Source: Massilia niastensis DSM 21313 (lineage in GTDB: Bacteria > Pseudomonadota > Gammaproteobacteria > Burkholderiales > Burkholderiaceae_D). Taken from it: a stretch of 64,000 bases of DNA. Position numbers and translations under genes: made by a program. Below are positions 51,033-59,092 of this stretch, one piece after another; within the stretch, counting starts at the first letter, position 1, and each line of letters begins with the position of its first letter. The stretch spans positions 186,001 through 250,000 of the forward strand of contig NZ_KB908077.1 of assembly GCF_000382345.1 (NCBI RefSeq). The letters run 5' to 3'. Below the pieces are notes generated by a model. The model was given only the letters and a program-made list of their open reading frames with translations, ran no database searches and was not told where the DNA came from.

Positions 51033-52721
51033 ATGGTACTCGGACCGGAGAAGGACGACACGCTCAAGAAGGAACTCGACGTGCAGGGCGGCGGCCAGAG
51101 CCTGGGCGTGCCGGCCGGCGGCGAAGTCGAGGGCAACTCCGTCCATCCGCTGGGCAACGTCGGCGTCAAGCACTGGCAGGCCAGCTATATCAACCGCGAA
51201 GGGCTGCAGGACCGCGGCAACATCTTCTTCGCCGCGGTCGAGATGACGCGCATGCCGATGCTGGTCACCGACCCGCGCCTGCAGGACAATCCTATCGTGT
51301 TCGTCAACAACGCCTTCCTCGACCTGACCGGCTATGACGAGCAGGAGGTGCTGGGGAGGAACTGCCGTTTCCTGCAGGGTCCCGAGACCGACGGCGCGAC
51401 CGTGGCCGAGGTGCGCCAGGCGGTCGCGGAGCAGCGCGCGGTCGCGGTCGACGTGCTGAACTACAAGGCCGACGGCACCCCGTTCTGGAATGCGCTGTTC
51501 ATCGGTCCCATCTTCGACCAGGAAGGCCACCTGCTGTACTACTTTTCCTCGCAGATGGACATCACCGAGCGCCGCTCGAACCTGGAATCCTACCTGCAGG
51601 CGCAAAAGATGGAAGCGATCGGCCAGTTGTCGGCGGGCATGGCGCACGACTTCAACAACCTGCTGCAGGTCATCAACGGCAACCTTGAGGTGGCCCTGCT
51701 GGCCGGCGGCGCCGACGGCAAGGCGGCCGAGCCGATCCGGCGTGCGCAGCGCGCCACCATGCAGGCCGGCAAACTCACCCAGCAACTGCTGACCTTCGCG
51801 CGCAAGCAGCGCCTGGAACCGCGCCGCCTCAGCCTGAACAGCCTGGTGGTCGAGTTTTCCGACATGCTGGTGCGCACGCTCGGCGACCGGGTCGAACTGC
51901 GCCTCGACCTGCGGCCCGGCCTGCCGCCCTGCACCATCGACCCGACCTACCTCGAGATGGCGCTGCTGAACGTGGTGATCAATGCGCGCGACGCGATGCC
52001 GCGCGGCGGCATGGTCACGGTCGGCACCGCGGTGCTGTCGGCGGAGCGGCGCCAGATGATGAACCTGGCGCCCGGCGACTACGTGTCGATTTGCGTGCTC
52101 GACCAGGGCGAAGGCATGACGCCGGAAGTGCGCAAGCGCGCGACCGAGCCCTTCTTCACGACCAAGGGGCCGGGCACCGGGCTCGGCCTGGCAATGGTGC
52201 ACGGCTTCGTGCAGCAGTCGCACGGCAGGCTCGACATCGAGAGCGAGCCGGGCCAGGGCACCCAGGTGCGCATGGTGTTCCCGGTCTCGCTCAAGGCCCA
52301 TGCGGACCAGGACGGCGATGTCCGGTCGCGGCCGTCCCAGGCGCAGGGGCGCAGGTGCTGCATCCTGGTGGTCGAGGACAACGACGACGTGCGCGAGCTG
52401 GCCGAGAGCATGCTCGGCATGGCCGACTACGAGGTGCTGTCGGCGCCCAGCGGCGAGCGCGCGCTGGAGATCCTGGAAACCCATGCCGGCATCGACCTGC
52501 TGTTCACCGACGTGATCATGCCGGGAGGAATGAACGGCTTGCAGCTGATCGACAAGCTGCGCCAGAAGCGGCCCGGGATGCCGGTGCTGGTGACCACCGG
52601 CTACATGGATGAGCTGCCGGGACGGGGCGGGCGCGGGGAAGCGCTGGATGTGCTGGCCAAGCCCTATCACCACCAGGAACTGCTGGACCGTATTCGCGCT
52701 GCGCTGAAGCGGGCGGCCTAG
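51033..52721 (+). CDS. LOV-domain hybrid histidine kinase
   Basis: A 562-residue sensor. The LOV domain (about 68-180) has the flavin-binding GRNCRFLQG, with Cys111 as photoactive residue, and NPIVFVNNAFLDLTGY. Then come HisKA (about 190-260, phospho-His in AGMAHDFNNLL), HATPase (FFTTKGPGTGLGLAMVHGF) and a C-terminal receiver (about 440-562, CILVVEDNDDV and LLFTDVIMPG with the phospho-Asp, and KPYHH). It is therefore a blue-light-responsive hybrid kinase in the cytoplasm. Starting at 51033 gives an AAGGA site seven bases upstream; an upstream TTG is less likely. No separate response regulator is next to it. Confidence 0.9.
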   Translation: MVLGPEKDDTLKKELDVQGGGQSLGVPAGGEVEGNSVHPLGNVGVKHWQASYINREGLQDRGNIFFAAVEMTRMPMLVTDPRLQDNPIVFVNNAFLDLTGYDEQEVLGRNCRFLQGPETDGATVAEVRQAVAEQRAVAVDVLNYKADGTPFWNALFIGPIFDQEGHLLYYFSSQMDITERRSNLESYLQAQKMEAIGQLSAGMAHDFNNLLQVINGNLEVALLAGGADGKAAEPIRRAQRATMQAGKLTQQLLTFARKQRLEPRRLSLNSLVVEFSDMLVRTLGDRVELRLDLRPGLPPCTIDPTYLEMALLNVVINARDAMPRGGMVTVGTAVLSAERRQMMNLAPGDYVSICVLDQGEGMTPEVRKRATEPFFTTKGPGTGLGLAMVHGFVQQSHGRLDIESEPGQGTQVRMVFPVSLKAHADQDGDVRSRPSQAQGRRCCILVVEDNDDVRELAESMLGMADYEVLSAPSGERALEILETHAGIDLLFTDVIMPGGMNGLQLIDKLRQKRPGMPVLVTTGYMDELPGRGGRGEALDVLAKPYHHQELLDRIRAALKRAA

Positions 52722-52737
52722 GGTCCAATCCAAAAAA

Positions 52738-52764
52738 GAAGGCCGGGATGCAATCCCGGCCTTC
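52738..52764. terminator. Bidirectional terminator between LOV kinase and rhlE
   Basis: A 12-bp perfect stem GAAGGCCGGGAT/ATCCCGGCCTTC around a three-base loop. A T-rich tail follows on the plus strand, and six T residues on the minus strand. It lies between the convergent ends at 52721 and 52787. Confidence 0.85.
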
Positions 52765-52786
52765 TGTCTTTATTGCTTCGCCTGGC

Positions 52787-54268
52787 TTACTGCTTCGGCA
52801 CGCCGCCCAGCAGGAAGGCCAGCTTCTGCTTGGCCGGCTTGCTGGCCCCCACCGGCGCCACGACCGCGTCCTTGCGCGGTGCGCTCGACGGCTCGTAGGG
52901 CTTGAGGAACCACGGATCGACCTTCTCGCGGCGCGGACCCGGGCCGGGACCGGTGCGCGGTCCGCGCGCCGCCGGCGCCACACCCGGGGTGAAGTCGTCG
53001 GGGCGGCGGCCACGGCGTTCGGCGCCGTCACGGGCGCCACGCAGGCCGCCTTCGCGCGCCATGTCGCGCGGGCGCGACGGCGTCGGTGCGAAGCCGCTCA
53101 GCTCGCCGCGCGGGATGGATTGCTTGATCAGTTTTTCGATGTCGGTCAGCAGGCGCTCGTCCTTCTCCGAATACACCGACAGCGCGTCGCCCGAGGCGCC
53201 GGCGCGGCCGGTGCGGCCGATGCGGTGCACGTAGTCCTCGGCGTTGTACGGCAGGTCGTAGTTGATCACGCACGGCAGGTCCGTGATGTCGAGGCCGCGC
53301 GCGGCCACGTCGGTCGCCACCAGCACTTCGACCTCGCCCTTCTTGAAGGCGTCGAGCGCGGCCATGCGCTCCTGCTGGGTCTTGTCGCCGTGGATCGCGG
53401 AAGCCTTGATGCCGCGCTGCTCGAGGTGGCGCGACAGGCGCGATGCGCCGATCTTGGTGTTCGAGAAGATGATCACCTGCTTCAGCTCGCGCTGGCGGAT
53501 CAGGTGCTCGACCACGTCGCGCTTGAGTTCCTCGTCGATCTTGTAGACCACCTGGCTCACCTTGTCGGCGGTCTGGTTGCTGCGCGCCACTTCGATGGTG
53601 AGCGGGTCGGTCAGGAAGGTGTTGGCCAGCTTCTTGATCTCGGGCGAGAAGGTGGCCGAGAACATCAGGTTCTGGCGCTTCTTGGGCAGCAGGTTGATGA
53701 TGCGCTGCAGGTCGGGCAGGAAGCCCATGTCGAGCATGCGGTCGGCTTCGTCCATGACCAGCATCTGCACCTGGGCCAGGCTGATGTTCTTCTGCTCGAC
53801 GTGGTCGAGCAGGCGGCCCGGGGTCGCGATCACGATCTCGACGCCGCGGCGCAGGGTCTCGGTCTGCGGCTTCATGTCCATGCCGCCGAATACCACGGTC
53901 GAGCGCAGCGGCGTGTGGCGCGAGTAGGCCTTGACGTTCTCGGCCACCTGCACCGCCAGTTCGCGGGTCGGGGTCAGCACCAGCGCGCGCACCGGATGGC
54001 GCGCCGGCGACATGCTGGCACTCGCATGCGCCATCAGGAGCTGGATGATGGGCAGCGAGAAGCCGGCGGTCTTGCCGGTGCCGGTCTGGGCCGCGCCCAT
54101 GACGTCGCGCCCCTGCAGCACCACGGGAATCGCCTGGGCCTGGATCGGGGTCGGATGCACATAGCCCTGGTCCGAGAGCGCACGCAGGATTTCCGGCGCG
54201 AGGCCGAAATCGGCGAAGCGCACGGCCGGTGCACTACCGGTTTCGTTATTGTTCGGTGTATCAGACAT
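52787..54268 (-). CDS. rhlE: DEAD-box RNA helicase, RhlE type
   Basis: A 493-residue helicase. Motifs in order are Q-motif region (FADFGLAPEILRALSDQGY), GAAQTGTGKTAGF (Walker A), PTRELAVQV, VMDEADRMLDMGF (DEAD), FSATFSPEI, VLVATDVAARGLDI and YVHRIGRTGRAG. A basic, Gly/Arg-rich tail of about 110 residues follows. It unwinds RNA in ribosome assembly and decay. The start at 54268 is preferred to the ATG at 54283 because a weak AAAAG site lies before it; both are possible. It ends against the shared terminator. Confidence 0.92.
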   Translation of the reverse strand: MSDTPNNNETGSAPAVRFADFGLAPEILRALSDQGYVHPTPIQAQAIPVVLQGRDVMGAAQTGTGKTAGFSLPIIQLLMAHASASMSPARHPVRALVLTPTRELAVQVAENVKAYSRHTPLRSTVVFGGMDMKPQTETLRRGVEIVIATPGRLLDHVEQKNISLAQVQMLVMDEADRMLDMGFLPDLQRIINLLPKKRQNLMFSATFSPEIKKLANTFLTDPLTIEVARSNQTADKVSQVVYKIDEELKRDVVEHLIRQRELKQVIIFSNTKIGASRLSRHLEQRGIKASAIHGDKTQQERMAALDAFKKGEVEVLVATDVAARGLDITDLPCVINYDLPYNAEDYVHRIGRTGRAGASGDALSVYSEKDERLLTDIEKLIKQSIPRGELSGFAPTPSRPRDMAREGGLRGARDGAERRGRRPDDFTPGVAPAARGPRTGPGPGPRREKVDPWFLKPYEPSSAPRKDAVVAPVGASKPAKQKLAFLLGGVPKQ

Positions 54269-54283
54269 ATTCTTTTCGGGCAT

Positions 54284-54618
54284 TCAATGGTTCAGCTCTA
54301 CAGCCGGGCCTGCGGGCATGGCCGGCGCCATCATGGCGCACGGAAAGCTCCTGGGGGGACAAAAACGCGCGGCGTCCATCGGGTTCATTCTGCGGGAACG
54401 CACAGCCGGGACGCGCGGTCGGGGTGCTCCTTCATGGATCGATCCTGGGGGACCGGCTTCCGGGGAACGACGCCAGGACGCGGACGTAGAGGCACTTTCA
54501 GCGGGTGACACGATACCTGAAATCGGCACCCCTGTATATGCTGTCCTGCTTTCTGAGCAGAATGTCAACGGAAGCACACATGGTTTGCTGCTCACGTGGC
54601 CATTGATATCGGTGCCGG
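54284..54618. other. Intergenic region upstream of rhlE
   Basis: About 335 bases without a supported gene; the ORFs crossing it have no protein-like composition and no ribosome binding site. It presumably holds the rhlE promoter and leader on the minus strand, but I see no clear promoter boxes. Confidence 0.4.
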
Positions 54619-54675
54619 GTTCGATGATCTCGCCGCTAACTATCACCGCGTGGGCGGAAAATCCGCCCACCCTAC
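54619..54675. repeat. Dispersed GTAGGGTGG repeat, half copy
   Basis: The right half of the repeat: CGCTAACTATCACCGCGTGG, then a hairpin with GGCGGA and TCCGCC, ending CACCCTAC. It matches the right half of the copy at 38.1 kb. Read on the minus strand, its end GTAGGG supplies the TAG stop codon of the anti-sigma-like gene. Confidence 0.7.
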
Positions 54676-55412
54676 GGCTTCCAGCCGCGCTGCTGGGCGC
54701 TGCGCTCGGCCACCGGGTCGAGGGGGGCGCCGGCGCTGCGCTGCTCGATCGCATCGAGCACCGCCTGGGGCAGCACGCTGCCGTCCAGGTAGGCGGCCCC
54801 GGCCTGGCCCTGGGCCAGCACCGGGATGGTCCAGCGTCCACCGGCGCGGCAGGCCAGCCCGGCGGTGGTGTCGACCACGAAGCTGCGGCAATAGCCGCCC
54901 TCTTTCGAGACGAAGGTGATGCCGATGCGCACGCCGGTGTCGGACGGACCGGGGCTGGCCAGCTGCCCGCTCAGCGCCTTGACCAGGCGGCCGCGCGCGA
55001 CCAGCGCGCCGTCGCTCTCGACCAGGGTGACCACGCCGCTGTCGACCGCCAGGCCGCGCCAGCCGAGCATGCCTGCCAGCACGCCGGTGACCAGGGCCGC
55101 GCCCACCGCGGCCCAGTGGCGCGCGCTCCAGCTGGGACGCGACGGCGGTGGCGGCGGTACGGGGCGGCCCGGACGCAGGGCGTCCAGGTGCACCACCTTG
55201 GCGCCGCCGGGCGGTACATGGCGCTGGGAATGGCTGGAACCGTCATGGCCGTTGGCGGAGACCCCGACCACCCGGCTGCGGCGCGCCCGGTGCTGGGCGA
55301 TCCGCGCCGCCAGGATGGGATCGGCGCGCATCGCCCGCTCGACCGCCGCACGCGCCGGTTCGGCGAGTTCACCGTTGATGTACGCGATCAGCAAGTCGTC
55401 AGAAAATTTCAT
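54672..55412 (-). CDS. Transmembrane anti-sigma-factor-like protein
   Basis: A 246-residue protein with an N-terminal zinc-less anti-sigma-type domain (KFSDDLLIAYINGELAEPARAAVERAM; residues 1-45), a basic Pro-rich linker (RPVPPPPPSRP), one membrane helix (WAAVGAALVTGVLAGMLGW, about 108-126) and a periplasmic domain (about 130-246). Such proteins hold an ECF sigma factor at the membrane until a signal arrives. No sigma-factor gene lies beside it: the neighbour seven bases upstream is a LON-domain protein. The stop codon falls inside a dispersed repeat. Confidence 0.75.
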   Translation of the reverse strand: MKFSDDLLIAYINGELAEPARAAVERAMRADPILAARIAQHRARRSRVVGVSANGHDGSSHSQRHVPPGGAKVVHLDALRPGRPVPPPPPSRPSWSARHWAAVGAALVTGVLAGMLGWRGLAVDSGVVTLVESDGALVARGRLVKALSGQLASPGPSDTGVRIGITFVSKEGGYCRSFVVDTTAGLACRAGGRWTIPVLAQGQAGAAYLDGSVLPQAVLDAIEQRSAGAPLDPVAERSAQQRGWKP

Positions 55413-55419
55413 GACAGCA

Positions 55420-56040
55420 CTATGATGTGATCAAACCATGTTCATCTAGCACATCATGCAGCAATTCGAGCCGGATGACAGGATTATCTAGCATCAGCAT
55501 GTGATGTTTCTGCTGATTTGGCAAGGGCAATAGCTCGCACCAGCGATTCGCCACCCAGCCGCAGTCGTCCATCCGGAACGGCGGCTGCACCGGCCAGCGG
55601 TGCTGGGGCACGTCGTGCAGCGAGGCCAGCACCCGGTCGAGCGCGTCGGAGGCGCCCTGCAGCTCGGACGGGATGCGGACCGCGTGGTCGTCCTCGACCA
55701 GCTCGGCCTCGGCCATCCACAGGCCGTTCAGGCGTTGCTCGGCGGTGACAACATTGAAGCGCGAACCGCCGCGGCACACGACCTGCAGCAGGCCGGGCGT
55801 GGTGGCGGTGGTTTCGGTCACGGACGCGATCGTACCCGAGGCAACGAAGCGTTCCTGCTCGCCATTCGGCAGGCGCACTTCATGTCCCTGGGTCAGCAGG
55901 ACGACGCCGAACGGCGTGTCGTCGGTCAGGCAGCGGCCGATCATGTCGAGGTAGCGCACCTCGAACACCTGCAGCGGCAACACCCCGTCCGGAAACAGCA
56001 CCGTACTGAGCGGAAACAGTGGCATGGAGATCGTCGACAT
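55420..56040 (-). CDS. LON N-terminal substrate-binding domain protein
   Basis: A 206-residue protein consisting of the LON N-terminal (LAN) domain alone: MPLFPLSTVLFPDGVLPLQVFEVRYLDMI, GVVLLTQGHE, ASVTETTATTPGLLQVVCRGGSRF. There is no ATPase or protease part. Stand-alone LAN proteins are cytosolic and of unknown role, perhaps in substrate recruitment. I chose the ATG at 56040 (MSTISMPLFPLSTV) over an upstream in-frame codon, as the conserved domain starts there. It is 7 bases before the anti-sigma-like gene, so the two are likely co-transcribed. Confidence 0.85.
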   Translation of the reverse strand: MSTISMPLFPLSTVLFPDGVLPLQVFEVRYLDMIGRCLTDDTPFGVVLLTQGHEVRLPNGEQERFVASGTIASVTETTATTPGLLQVVCRGGSRFNVVTAEQRLNGLWMAEAELVEDDHAVRIPSELQGASDALDRVLASLHDVPQHRWPVQPPFRMDDCGWVANRWCELLPLPNQQKHHMLMLDNPVIRLELLHDVLDEHGLITS

Positions 56041-56133
56041 GGTCCCATGATGACAGAATCGCAGCCGGAAAGGGAGCACGATTGCATGGGACTTTTGACC
56101 ATGAAACGTGCATATCGGGGCCTGCGGCGGCGC

Positions 56134-56583
56134 TCAGCCGTCCGGCGCGCGCAGCGGCAGGTAGCGCAGGACCTGGCCGAGATTGGCGAGGCGCCAGCGC
56201 AGCCGTCCCCAGCCGGGATCGGGCGAGGCCAGCACCCGCACCCGCACCAGGCCGCCGATCACCGCCGGGCAGGCGAAGGCGAACTCGCCCTCCTCCTCGA
56301 AAGGCAGGCGGAACTCGCGTCCCGGCGCGACGTCGACCGGCCCGAACACCAGCGGCACGGTATCGCGATTGCGCAACAGCAGGACGTCGCGCACCCCGCG
56401 CGTCAGGCGGATCTCGGCGGGCACGGCCAGGCCGGAGGCATGCGCCCCGCGCGGCACGTCGAGCAGCAGTTCGTGGCTGCCGCCGCCCAGCGGGGCCAGC
56501 GCCGCCCACAGCAGCGCGGCGCCGAGACCGCCGCCCAGTCCGGCCAGCGGCCAATGGCGGCGCACGATGGGCGGCAGGTTCAT
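56134..56583 (-). CDS. Hypothetical membrane-anchored protein (149 aa)
   Basis: A small protein with one N-terminal hydrophobic segment (WPLAGLGGGLGAALLWAALAPLG), which may be an anchor or signal, and a beta-rich remainder (EIRLTRGVRDVLLLRNRDTVPLVFG; FRLPFEEEGEFAFACP). The fold might be cupredoxin-like, with the Cys in AFACPAV, but the metal-binding set is not complete. Function unknown. It could form the start of a minus-strand group with the LON-domain gene 93 bases downstream. Confidence 0.55.
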   Translation of the reverse strand: MNLPPIVRRHWPLAGLGGGLGAALLWAALAPLGGGSHELLLDVPRGAHASGLAVPAEIRLTRGVRDVLLLRNRDTVPLVFGPVDVAPGREFRLPFEEEGEFAFACPAVIGGLVRVRVLASPDPGWGRLRWRLANLGQVLRYLPLRAPDG

Positions 56584-56776
56584 GGCAGGCGGGCCGGCGC
56601 CGGCGCGCCATGCAGGATGAATGGTTTCACGAGAACAGTCCGAATTGCACGATGAATGGGTGATAATACTTTATTGCCAAACACGCAAAGTCGCGTGCGC
56701 CTTGCGGGGGCAAGGATGGGTATCCTGAAGTTCCGATCAATCCTGACGCCTCGTCTTCCAGGACGCTCCCGACCAC

Positions 56777-59068
56777 ATGCCGCCGTCCGACCAGCGCTTC
56801 CCGCCCGCCAGCCGGCTTCCCGTGCCGGGATCGGGCCATGGGCCGCTGCTGCTGGCGATGCTGGTGTTCCTGGTGGCCGTGGTGGTGACCTACGGCGCCT
56901 GGAGCAGCGCCCGGCGCGACACCGGGGCCCAGCTGCGCGAAGCCTTCGACTACCGCGCCCACGACATGACCTACAGCATCGGGCGCCGCATGGCGGTGTA
57001 CGAGCAGGTGCTGCGCGGCGCGCGCGGCTACCTGCGCGGCTCGGTGGCGGTCAGCCGCGCCGATTTCGCCGAGTATTACCGGGTGCTGCGCCTGGACCAG
57101 TTCTTCCCCGGGCTGGAAGCGATCGGGATCGCCACCCTCATCCCGCCGGGGAAGCTGGCGGCGCACGAGGCGGCGGTGCGCGCCGAAGGCTACCCCCACT
57201 ACCGCGTGCAGCCGGACACGCCGCGCGAGGTGCATACCGCGATCTCGCACATCGAACCCTATTCCGGACGCAACCTGCGCGCCTTCGGCTTCGACATGTA
57301 CAGCGAGCCGGTACGGCGCGCCGCCATGGAAGCCGCGCGCGACAGCGGCCAGGCGGCGCTGAGCGGCAAGGTGATCCTGGTGCAGGAAGGCCATGCCGGC
57401 CGCCAGTCGGGCTTCCTGATGTACCTGCCGGTATACCGCAGCGGCATGCCGACGGCCAGCATCGCGCAGCGCCGCGCCGCGCTGGTGGGCTGGGTGTATG
57501 CGCCGTTCCGGATGAACGACCTGATGCGCGGCGTGGGCGGCAGCAGCGCGGCCCTGCTCGACATCGAGATCCACGACGGCGCCAGCCCCGGCCCCGACAC
57601 CCTGCTGTACCGCTCGCCCGAGACGGCCCGCCTCGACCAGCCGCGGGTCGAGACCAGCTCGCGCCTGGCGATCGCCGGCCACACCTGGACCGTGACCCTG
57701 CGCTCCGGCGCGGCGCTGGAAGCGACCCGGGAAACCAAGCGCCCGCTCCTGATCGCCCTGACCGGGATCGGGCTCGGCTTCCTGCTCGGCCTGGTGGTCT
57801 GGCTGCTGGCCACCGAGCGCCGCCGCGCGCTGCAGCTGGCCCGTTCGATGACGCTCGAACTGCGCGAGTCGCACGACCGGATCGCGGCGGAACAGCAGCG
57901 CATCAAGGTGATCCTGGAAAACGCCCACGACGGCTTCATCGCCGTCGACCCGGACGGCCGCATCACCGACTGGAATGCGCAGGCCGCGCGCATCACCGGC
58001 CTGGCCGCCGCGGACGCGCTCGGGCGCCCGGTCGAGCAGCTGCTGCCCGAGGAACGGCGCGCCGCCTTCCGCGCCGCCTTCGCGGCCTTCGCGCACGGCG
58101 GCGAGTGCGCGCTGCTGGGACGTACGACCGAGACCAATATCCTGCACGACAGCGGACGCCTGGTGCCGGTCGAGCTGGCGGTGACCGTGCTGCCGGCCGC
58201 GGACGGCAAGGGCGCCAGCGTCTTCATGCGCGACATCACGCCGCGGCGCGAGGCCGAGGCGCGCGAGCAGCAGCGCCAGCAGCGCCTCGACGAAGCGCGC
58301 CAGGCCCTGCTGCGCTCGCAGAAGCTGGAAGCGGTGGGCAAGCTGACCGGCGGCGTCGCCCACGACTTCAACAACATCCTGCACATCATCAGCGCCAACG
58401 TGCAGCTGATGCTGCGCGCCGAAGGACCGCCCAGCCGCAAGCGCCTGCACAGCATCCTCGACGCGGTCGAACGCGGCGCCAGGCTGGCCGGCCAGCTGCT
58501 GGCCTTCGCGCGCCGCCAGCCGCTGCACCCGACCGTGGTCGACGTGGCCCAGCTGCTGGAACGGATGGACAGCCTGCTGCTGCGCGCCGCCGGCGACAGC
58601 GTCACGGTCGAGCGCAGCGCCGCGCCCGACCTGTGGCCGACCCTGGTCGACCCGAACCAGCTCGAGAACGTGCTGCTGAACCTGGTGATCAATGCGCGCG
58701 ATGCGATGGACGGCGCCGGCGACATCGCGCTGCGCCTGTCCAACGTGACGGTGGACAGCGCCGCCGCCCAGGCCGATCCCGAGCTGACGCCGGGCGACTA
58801 CGTGTCGGTGGTCGTGGCCGACACCGGGCACGGCATGCCGCCCGAGGTCATGGAGCGCGTCTTCGAACCCTTCTTCACCACCAAGCCCGAGGGCAAGGGC
58901 ACCGGGCTCGGGCTGTCGATGGCGCACGGCTTCGTGCGCCAGAGCGGCGGCCATATCCGGCTGGCGAGCACGCCGGGCGCCGGCACCACCGTCACGATCT
59001 ACCTGCCGCGCCACGTCGCCCCGGTGACGCACCTGGCCCCCGAACCCCAGGCCAGGCTGCATCATTGA
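56777..59068 (+). CDS. CHASE-domain sensor histidine kinase
   Basis: A 763-residue membrane sensor kinase. Order: membrane helix ([19 protein letters not shown]), periplasmic CHASE domain (about 50-300, with [22 protein letters not shown] and [20 protein letters not shown]), second helix ([21 protein letters not shown]), PAS domain (about 370-490), HisKA with phospho-His in [11 protein letters not shown], and HATPase ([21 protein letters not shown]). There is no receiver. It should sense a small ligand through CHASE and phosphorylate an unlinked regulator. It is convergent with a diguanylate cyclase. Confidence 0.9.
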   Translation: MPPSDQRFPPASRLPVPGSGHGPLLLAMLVFLVAVVVTYGAWSSARRDTGAQLREAFDYRAHDMTYSIGRRMAVYEQVLRGARGYLRGSVAVSRADFAEYYRVLRLDQFFPGLEAIGIATLIPPGKLAAHEAAVRAEGYPHYRVQPDTPREVHTAISHIEPYSGRNLRAFGFDMYSEPVRRAAMEAARDSGQAALSGKVILVQEGHAGRQSGFLMYLPVYRSGMPTASIAQRRAALVGWVYAPFRMNDLMRGVGGSSAALLDIEIHDGASPGPDTLLYRSPETARLDQPRVETSSRLAIAGHTWTVTLRSGAALEATRETKRPLLIALTGIGLGFLLGLVVWLLATERRRALQLARSMTLELRESHDRIAAEQQRIKVILENAHDGFIAVDPDGRITDWNAQAARITGLAAADALGRPVEQLLPEERRAAFRAAFAAFAHGGECALLGRTTETNILHDSGRLVPVELAVTVLPAADGKGASVFMRDITPRREAEAREQQRQQRLDEARQALLRSQKLEAVGKLTGGVAHDFNNILHIISANVQLMLRAEGPPSRKRLHSILDAVERGARLAGQLLAFARRQPLHPTVVDVAQLLERMDSLLLRAAGDSVTVERSAAPDLWPTLVDPNQLENVLLNLVINARDAMDGAGDIALRLSNVTVDSAAAQADPELTPGDYVSVVVADTGHGMPPEVMERVFEPFFTTKPEGKGTGLGLSMAHGFVRQSGGHIRLASTPGAGTTVTIYLPRHVAPVTHLAPEPQARLHH

Positions 59069-59071
59069 GGG

Positions 59072-59092
59072 TCCGCCCGGCGCGCGGGCGGA
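59072..59092. terminator. GC hairpin between convergent genes
   Basis: An 8-bp stem TCCGCCCG/CGGGCGGA with a five-base loop fills the gap between the convergent stops. No T-run follows, so it is only a possible terminator. Confidence 0.35.
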
